Origin: CADEED01 sp039930985
GTDB lineage: Bacteria; Pseudomonadota; Gammaproteobacteria; Steroidobacterales; Steroidobacteraceae
Length of the DNA stretch: 64,000 nt
Direction: 5' to 3'
Assembly: GCA_039930985.1 (NCBI GenBank)
Contig: JBDTSV010000155.1
Span: 39,654 to 103,653, forward strand
The notes below the pieces were generated by a model that did no database searches, was not told where the DNA came from, and saw only the letters and a list, made by a program, of their open reading frames with translations. Shown here one piece after another: positions 58,743-64,000 of the stretch. A program made the position numbers and the translations under genes. The first letter of the stretch is position 1, and each line of letters starts with the position of its first letter.

Positions 58743-60026
58743 ATGAAACTCAAACTACTTGTACTGGCCGCGATAGCGATTCCCTTGTCGCTCAGCGCGT
58801 GCATGACCGCCGAGACCAAGCCGATTCCAAAAATCGAGGCGAAGCAGGCCACGGTGCACATTCCGCAGGCCGAGCTGCTCGACGTCGGCATCCGCGTGTT
58901 CGATGCGGGAATTCCCAAGAATCTCGAAGGCGACGTGGAAGCACTCGCCAAGAAGCGCATCTATCCCGATCTGCGTCGCGCCGAGGCGCGTTACATCCCG
59001 ACGCTATTGCGCTCGACGCTCGAGGAAACCGCGCAATGGGGCGCGGTGCGCGTCATTCCGAATACCGCCGACTTCGTCGACGTCATCGTCACCGGTCAGG
59101 TCATCGATTCGAACGGCGGCTTCCTGGCGGTCGACATCTCGGCCAGCGACGCCGCGGGCCGCGTGTGGATCAAGGGCAAGCGTTACAGCAGCCTGGTCGA
59201 CCTCGGCGCCTACAAGACCAACGCCGCGCTCAAGGCGCGCGACCCGTTCCAGAACGTGTACTCGGAAATCGCCAACGACCTGGTGGTCGCGCGCGACAAA
59301 CTCACCGCGCTCGATCGCGAGAACATCCGCAAGGTAGCCAATCTCAAGTTCGCCGAAGATCTGGCGCCCGATGCCATGCGTGGCATGACGGTGGTGGACA
59401 AGAACGGCGTCACGCAGGTGGCGCGTCTGCCCGCCGATTCCGATCCGACGCTCGGCCGCATCGAGAGAATCCGCGAGCGCGATACCGCGGTGGTCGACAC
59501 CGTGAACGACTATTACGCAAGCTTCGCCGAGACGATGGACGACTCCTACGACAGCTGGCGTCAGACGAGCTTCTCCGAGCTGGAGAAGGAAATGCGGGCG
59601 CGCTCGAGCGCGCGCACGCGCACCGTGCTGGGGGCGGCCGCACTGCTCGCCAGCATATTCGCGCCAAATTCCTGCAGCACCTATGACGCGTGCCGCATCA
59701 ACAATGCGATGCGCACCGCCGGCACCATGGGCGGTATCGCCGCGGTGCTGTCGGGCATCAAGAAATACGCGGATGCGCGCACCCATGCCGACGCGCTGAA
59801 GGAGCTCACGCAGAGCTTCCAGTCAGAGGTTGCGCCGCAGGTCGTGGAAGTCGAAGGCCACACGCTGCGCCTGACCGGCACGGCAGAAGATCAATATCGG
59901 GAATGGCGCAAGATGCTCAAACAACTCTATCTCGAGGAGTCGGGCGCCGCCGCCGCGGCTCCGGCGCCTGCGCCGGCACCCGCCACCACCACGGCGACCA
60001 CCAGCGTCAAGCCACCCTCAAGCTGA
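58743..60026 (+). CDS. Hypothetical lipoprotein with internal hydrophobic segment, 427 aa
   Basis: The product has a lipobox (LSLSAC) and a soluble domain of about 200 residues with TVHIPQAELLDVGIRVFDAG and VRVIPNTADFVDVIVTGQVI, which reads like a beta-rich envelope domain. A central segment (RTRTVLGAAALLASIFAP) is hydrophobic, and a Cys pair follows (NSCSTYDACRI). The C-terminus is proline/alanine-rich. I do not know a named family. It sits between the repeat lipoprotein and the Ser/Thr kinase on one strand, 18 bp and 27 bp from them, suggesting one operon. Confidence 0.7.
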   Translation: MKLKLLVLAAIAIPLSLSACMTAETKPIPKIEAKQATVHIPQAELLDVGIRVFDAGIPKNLEGDVEALAKKRIYPDLRRAEARYIPTLLRSTLEETAQWGAVRVIPNTADFVDVIVTGQVIDSNGGFLAVDISASDAAGRVWIKGKRYSSLVDLGAYKTNAALKARDPFQNVYSEIANDLVVARDKLTALDRENIRKVANLKFAEDLAPDAMRGMTVVDKNGVTQVARLPADSDPTLGRIERIRERDTAVVDTVNDYYASFAETMDDSYDSWRQTSFSELEKEMRARSSARTRTVLGAAALLASIFAPNSCSTYDACRINNAMRTAGTMGGIAAVLSGIKKYADARTHADALKELTQSFQSEVAPQVVEVEGHTLRLTGTAEDQYREWRKMLKQLYLEESGAAAAAPAPAPAPATTTATTSVKPPSS

Positions 60027-60053
60027 ATTAGTTAGACGCGCCAACACGACTCC

Positions 60054-62441
60054 GTGACAAACCAGAACCAGGCCGGCACCAAGCTGTGCGGCCGTTTCGT
60101 GCTCATCGAAAAACTCGGCGCCGGCGGCTACGGCGAGGTTTGGCGTGCCCGTGACGAATTGCGCGATACCGAAGTCGCGCTGAAAATCCTCTACTCCCAG
60201 TTCCTGAGTTCCGATGCCGCCTGGGAAGTGTTCCAGCGTGAATTCACGCTCACGGCGCGCCTCAATCATCCCGGCGTCCTGCGCGTGTATGAGCCGGTGC
60301 GCACGCCCGAGGCGACGGTGTTGCCCATGGTATTCGCCTCCGGTGGCGACCTCCGCCAGATGCGCGGCGCGCCGTACACCAAGATCCTGCCGTTGCTCAT
60401 CGACATCGCCGCCGCGCTCGAACACGCGCATTCGCGTCGCATCGTGCATCGCGACCTCAAGCCCTCGAACATCCTGCTCGACGGCGCCGGCCGGCCGCTG
60501 CTCGCGGATTTCGGCGCCGGCGCTTCCGAAGGCGACAACTCCAGCGGACCGCCGGGTTCGCCGTTCTCCGCCAGCCCACAACAACTGGGCGGTGAACCGG
60601 CCCGTCCCGCCGATGACATCTACGGTCTCGGCGCGTTGGCCTACGAACTTCTGTCGGGTTACCCGCCTTTCTATCCGGCATTCGATGCGAAGAAGATCGC
60701 CACCGAACCGGTGCCGCGGCTCAAATCGGTCAAGCCCATTCCGCCGCGCCTCGAGTTGCTGGTGTCGTGGTTGTTAGCCAAGCAGGGGCGCGAGCGTCCG
60801 CCGTCGATGCGACATGTGGCCGATGAGATGAACGCCGTGCTCCAGGATACCCTCGGCCTCGACAGCGGCGCGGCCCACGCCGCCGCTGAAGCCGAAGCGG
60901 CCATCCTCGGAGCTGCCGCAGAAAACCTGACACCCGCCATCATGGCCGACGAGCCGGAACTGCCGCCGATGAACGCCGTGCGCGAGCTCGAAGAAATCGA
61001 TCCCGGCATGTTGCCGCAGGTCGATGAGCTGCGCGCGCAGGTGGTACGTGAGCTGCGTTCGCGCAATCGTCGGCGCGGCTGGGCGGTCTTCGCCGGGTTG
61101 GTGGTGGTCGCCAGCGCCGTGGCGCTGTTGCTGCCGAAACTCGCCCGCGAGCAGAAGGTGGACGTATCGCAGCTGCAGCTTCCGACCGGCCCGAGCGAAG
61201 CGGAACAGGCGGTCGCGAAGCGTGCCGAGGAGCTCACCAGCAAACACGGCGAACTCACCCAGCGCGTGCTCGATCTCGACTCACGCGCGGCCGCGCAATG
61301 GGGCGGTCCGGAATTCGCCGCCGCACGAAAGTCGCTGGACGACATCGGCGGCATGCTCGAGCGCAAGAAATACGAGGGCGCGCCGGCACCGCTCGCCGAT
61401 CTCGAGAAATCGCTGGCTGCCATCGAGGCGAAGATTCCCGAGGCGCTGACCGCGCAGCTGACCGAAGGCAAGCGCGCGCTCGCCGCCGGCGAATTCGAAA
61501 ACGCGCGCCAGGCATTCGATACGGCGCTCAAGATCGATCCGCAAAACACCGAAGCCACCGAGTGGATCGGCAAGGTCGCCGCGGCCAGCGGCGTGGTGCC
61601 GACGCTCGCCGACGCGGAGAACGCCGAGGCCGCCAAGGATTTGCCCAAGGCGCAAGGGTTGTTCGCTGATGTGCTGAAGCGCAATCCGGGCAACATCGCG
61701 GCCACCGAAGGTCTGGCGCGCGTCAGACGCGCCGCGGCCGACAACGAATTCAATGCCGAAATGGGCGCAGGCCTGTCCGCGCTCACCGCCGGGCGCCTGG
61801 CGGAGGCAAACACTCACCTGCAGCGCGCGCATCAGCTCCGGCCGGACAACACCGAAGTCGGCGCCGCTCTGCAACGCGTGTCCGACACGGGCAATGGCCG
61901 CAGCACCGCAGAGCTTGCCGACAAGGCCTCGAAGCTGGCGGGCGAGGAGCGCTGGACCGAGGCTTTGGCCGTTTATGACGAGGCGCTGGAGCGCGACCCC
62001 TCGTTGCAATTCGCGCAGGTCGGCCGGGCGGCGGTTGCACCCCGTGCGGAACTCGGCAAGCGGTTACAGACACTTATAGAGAGACCGGAACGGCTCGCCG
62101 CCGACGAAGTGCGCGTCGAGGCGGAGCGGCTGCTGGCGCGGGCCCGGGCATTGCCGAGCCAGGGACCGGTGATCCGCTCGCAGGTGTCGCGCCTGGAACT
62201 TCTGCTGCCGACTTTCAATCAGCCAGTAATGCTGGCACTGGAATCCGACAACGCCACTGAGGTTGCCATCCAGCGCGTGGGATTTTTCGGAGCTTTCGAC
62301 CGACGTGAGGTTCCCTTGAAGCCCGGCAAGTACACCGTGACCGGCAAGCGCAGCGGCTTTCGCGATGTGCGCCGCGAGATCACCGTCGCGCCCGGTCAGA
62401 GCGAACAAACCATCGTGATCCGTTGCCTCGAGCCGATTTGA
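60054..62441 (+). CDS. Membrane Ser/Thr protein kinase with TPR and PEGA-like C-terminus
   Basis: The product (795 aa from GTG 60054) has an N-terminal Hanks-type kinase (about 12-265): glycine loop GAGGYGEV, VALK lysine, HRDLKPSN loop and DFG. The APE motif is altered (SASPQQL) and the activation loop uses serines instead of the usual Thr. One membrane helix (RRGWAVFAGLVVVASAVALL) follows near 345. The periplasmic part holds TPR-like repeats (about 480-660) and a final beta domain ending LEPI. It probably phosphorylates cytoplasmic targets in response to an envelope cue. The FHA/PEGA gene follows 13 bp later. Confidence 0.87.
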   Translation: MTNQNQAGTKLCGRFVLIEKLGAGGYGEVWRARDELRDTEVALKILYSQFLSSDAAWEVFQREFTLTARLNHPGVLRVYEPVRTPEATVLPMVFASGGDLRQMRGAPYTKILPLLIDIAAALEHAHSRRIVHRDLKPSNILLDGAGRPLLADFGAGASEGDNSSGPPGSPFSASPQQLGGEPARPADDIYGLGALAYELLSGYPPFYPAFDAKKIATEPVPRLKSVKPIPPRLELLVSWLLAKQGRERPPSMRHVADEMNAVLQDTLGLDSGAAHAAAEAEAAILGAAAENLTPAIMADEPELPPMNAVRELEEIDPGMLPQVDELRAQVVRELRSRNRRRGWAVFAGLVVVASAVALLLPKLAREQKVDVSQLQLPTGPSEAEQAVAKRAEELTSKHGELTQRVLDLDSRAAAQWGGPEFAAARKSLDDIGGMLERKKYEGAPAPLADLEKSLAAIEAKIPEALTAQLTEGKRALAAGEFENARQAFDTALKIDPQNTEATEWIGKVAAASGVVPTLADAENAEAAKDLPKAQGLFADVLKRNPGNIAATEGLARVRRAAADNEFNAEMGAGLSALTAGRLAEANTHLQRAHQLRPDNTEVGAALQRVSDTGNGRSTAELADKASKLAGEERWTEALAVYDEALERDPSLQFAQVGRAAVAPRAELGKRLQTLIERPERLAADEVRVEAERLLARARALPSQGPVIRSQVSRLELLLPTFNQPVMLALESDNATEVAIQRVGFFGAFDRREVPLKPGKYTVTGKRSGFRDVRREITVAPGQSEQTIVIRCLEPI

Positions 62442-62454
62442 AAAGGTCAGTCTG

Positions 62455-63825
62455 ATGGAACCTTCCCGCTCACTTGACGCGTCAATCGTACTGCGCAGCG
62501 CGCAGGACGAAGTGCGTTACGGCGCGCGCGTGGTGTTCGATCCCGAATCCGGCCTCATGCGTTCCGATCATGACGATGCGGCGCCGCCGTCCGCGCAGCC
62601 GCCGGCCAGTCTGCGTGCGGTCGCCGGCCGCTGGATGTGCGACGCCACCGCTGAAAATCGCGTCAGCGTCAACGGCCTGACCGTGGGCGGCGCGCGCATG
62701 ATCACCGCCGGCGATGTCATCACCGTTGCCGGTGCGCAGTTGCTGGTGGAAGAAGCCACGGCTGCCACGCTGGCATTGCGCCGCTTCGACCTGGTGGGCA
62801 ATGACACGTTGCCGCCCGTCGGCGACAGCGTGCGCACCATCGCGCCCCCGGCGGAAGACCTCGCCATCGATCTCGGCGAACTGCCGAGCATCGACGGCTT
62901 CGTCGCGCCGCGTGCGCGCGTCGTCGCGCGCGGCCAGTGGAACTACGCCGCCTGGGCAATGGCCGGGCTGTTGTTGCTGGTTCTCGGCCTGTTCGCGTTG
63001 CTCGAGCCCATCGCCCTCGATCTCAGGCCCGGTGATGCCGCGGTGAAATCAGTCGGCACCTTCTCGTGGCAGTCGGCCTCGAGCGTGTTCGTGTTCCCCG
63101 GAGAGCATCACCTGCACGCGCAGCGCGTGGGCTACCTACCCGCCGATATCACCGTCAAGGTCGGCGGGCCGGCCCAGGCGCACGCGCTCATCCATCTCAT
63201 CAAACTACCCGGCAAGCTCGAAGTGGATACCGGCGGCGTGGCCGCGGAGATATCCGCCGATGGTGCGCGGCTCGGGCGCGTGCCGGGCACGGTCGACGTG
63301 CCGGCCGGTGACCGCACACTCACCTTCAAGGCGCCGCGATATCTCGATCATGTCGAGCGGCTGGCGATTGCCGGCGGTGGCGAAAAACAGAAACTCAAGG
63401 TGGCGCTCAAGCCTTCCTTCGGCGTCGTCACGGTCGGCTCGGTGCCGGCCGGCGCGCAGATCGAAGTCGACGGCAAGGTGGCGGGCGCCACGCCCGCGAA
63501 AATCGAAATGGATGCGGGCATTCGCCGCGTGCAGGTGTCATCGCCGGGGCTTCGGCTGTGGACCTCGAGCGTGGTGGTGAACGCGGGTACACCGCAGACC
63601 ATCGGTCCCATCGAGCTCGGCGCGGCCGACGCGCGCATCACCGTGCGTTCCGCTCCGTCGGGCGCGCAGGTGACCACGGGTGGCAGCTTCCGCGGCATTA
63701 CGCCGGTGACCATCGACCTGTCGCCGTGGGCACTCCCAAAGTATGCCCTCTTTTTCATTGGCTCGCGGTTGGATCGCCTACTTTTTTTCTCTGCTCTTTG
63801 CGCTGTTGATTGCGTCATGGGCTGA
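62455..63825 (+). CDS. FHA-like and PEGA-repeat membrane protein, 3' end disrupted
   Basis: The product begins with an FHA-like beta domain (ENRVSVNGLTVGGARMITAG, then DVITV), then a linker, one membrane helix (AMAGLLLLVLGLFALL) and three PEGA repeats in the periplasm (GKLEVDTGG, VTVGSVPAGAQIEVDG, ITVRSAPSGAQVTTG). The third repeat stops after TPVTIDLSP near 63725; the remaining residues (WALPKYALFFIGSRLDR and on) do not look like PEGA and the base composition changes. The original 3' end is probably lost at a recombination or insertion junction. It is the likely kinase partner. Confidence 0.8.
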   Translation: MEPSRSLDASIVLRSAQDEVRYGARVVFDPESGLMRSDHDDAAPPSAQPPASLRAVAGRWMCDATAENRVSVNGLTVGGARMITAGDVITVAGAQLLVEEATAATLALRRFDLVGNDTLPPVGDSVRTIAPPAEDLAIDLGELPSIDGFVAPRARVVARGQWNYAAWAMAGLLLLVLGLFALLEPIALDLRPGDAAVKSVGTFSWQSASSVFVFPGEHHLHAQRVGYLPADITVKVGGPAQAHALIHLIKLPGKLEVDTGGVAAEISADGARLGRVPGTVDVPAGDRTLTFKAPRYLDHVERLAIAGGGEKQKLKVALKPSFGVVTVGSVPAGAQIEVDGKVAGATPAKIEMDAGIRRVQVSSPGLRLWTSSVVVNAGTPQTIGPIELGAADARITVRSAPSGAQVTTGGSFRGITPVTIDLSPWALPKYALFFIGSRLDRLLFFSALCAVDCVMG

Positions 63826-64000
63826 AGAATCCCAAAACAACCGGATCAAAGGCGGCCCACGCCGGGGATGTGAGCAGGAGTTCTTAACTCAAACTAATCG
63901 GAGGCGCCGCGACGATGCGTGGGGCGTCCCGAAGTCGGTCGTCGACCCCGTGCGGTCGCGCCTGTACCGCTGGTTGAGGATGGAAGGCATCCACGACCTG
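63740..64000 (+). CDS. Unknown partial gene beyond the junction
   Basis: An open frame begins at ATG 63740 (MPSFSLARGWIAYFFSLLFA) and runs off the right edge without a stop. It encodes a hydrophobic N-terminal helix resembling a signal anchor (FSLLFALLIASWA), then a basic stretch (KGGPRRGCEQEFL, NRRRRDD). It overlaps the out-of-place tail of the FHA/PEGA gene in another frame. The GC content of its start is lower than the rest of the window. I do not recognise it. Confidence 0.4.

Overview
The window is about 64 kb of GC-rich, densely packed chromosomal DNA, most likely from a soil or environmental gammaproteobacterium in or near the Steroidobacterales/Xanthomonadales. That placement rests on gene content: a PA0069-type radical SAM gene with a gammaproteobacterial LexA box, divergent acetolactate synthase genes, glnK-amtB with sigma-54/NtrC sites, BlaI/M56 regulators carrying soil-type TIGR03435 domains, S9 and DUF885 exported peptidases, and a GH51 arabinofuranosidase. 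It is an inference from families, not a database result. No rRNA, tRNA, CRISPR array, phage or recognisable transposase gene was seen.

Layout. 0-8.3 kb: the tail of a probable gshA, a membrane diguanylate cyclase, isoaspartyl peptidase, single-chain pyruvate carboxylase, and a divergent LysR/SDR pair. 8.3-14 kb: a cobalamin riboswitch in front of a class I ribonucleotide reductase (nrdAB), then a REC-PAS-GGDEF-EAL protein. 14-16.8 kb: a BlaI repressor, an M56 protease-sensor and its degenerate duplicate, with a recognisable promoter/operator. 16.8-22.3 kb: a membrane protein with a CDP-alcohol/dolichol-kinase-like end, a ferredoxin-reductase-type flavoprotein carrying an in-frame palindromic repeat, sigma-54/NtrC-type glnK-amtB, and a quinone reductase. 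22.3-26 kb: a cluster of palindromes and a second BlaI-M56 operon headed by an exported alpha/beta hydrolase. 26-30.5 kb: divergent ilvH and ilvI, glyoxalase I and an AzlCD branched-chain amino-acid exporter. 30.5-36 kb: a TolC-MFP-RND efflux operon. 36-46.9 kb: single-gene enzymes and accessory genes, including a membrane gene interrupted by an amber codon, an epimerase, an S9 peptidase, a GNAT, a Crp-like regulator, a YCII protein with a histone-H1-like tail, and GH51. 46.9-64 kb: an FHA coiled-coil protein, a trypsin-like protease, ilvA, a DUF885 peptidase, an MFS exporter, an SOS-controlled radical SAM gene with an intein, three lipoproteins, a Ser/Thr kinase and an FHA/PEGA membrane protein whose 3' end is broken at an abrupt sequence junction.

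The most striking item is a 159-residue mini-intein placed exactly at the third cysteine of the radical SAM [4Fe-4S] motif, in a gene with a LexA box about 7 bp before its start codon. Other notable items are a perfect 57-bp palindrome inserted in frame inside a reductase gene (with a second copy between genes 7.4 kb away), two BlaI-type control regions whose operators overlap promoter elements, and a lipoprotein/kinase/FHA-PEGA block that looks like an uncharacterised envelope phospho-signalling module.
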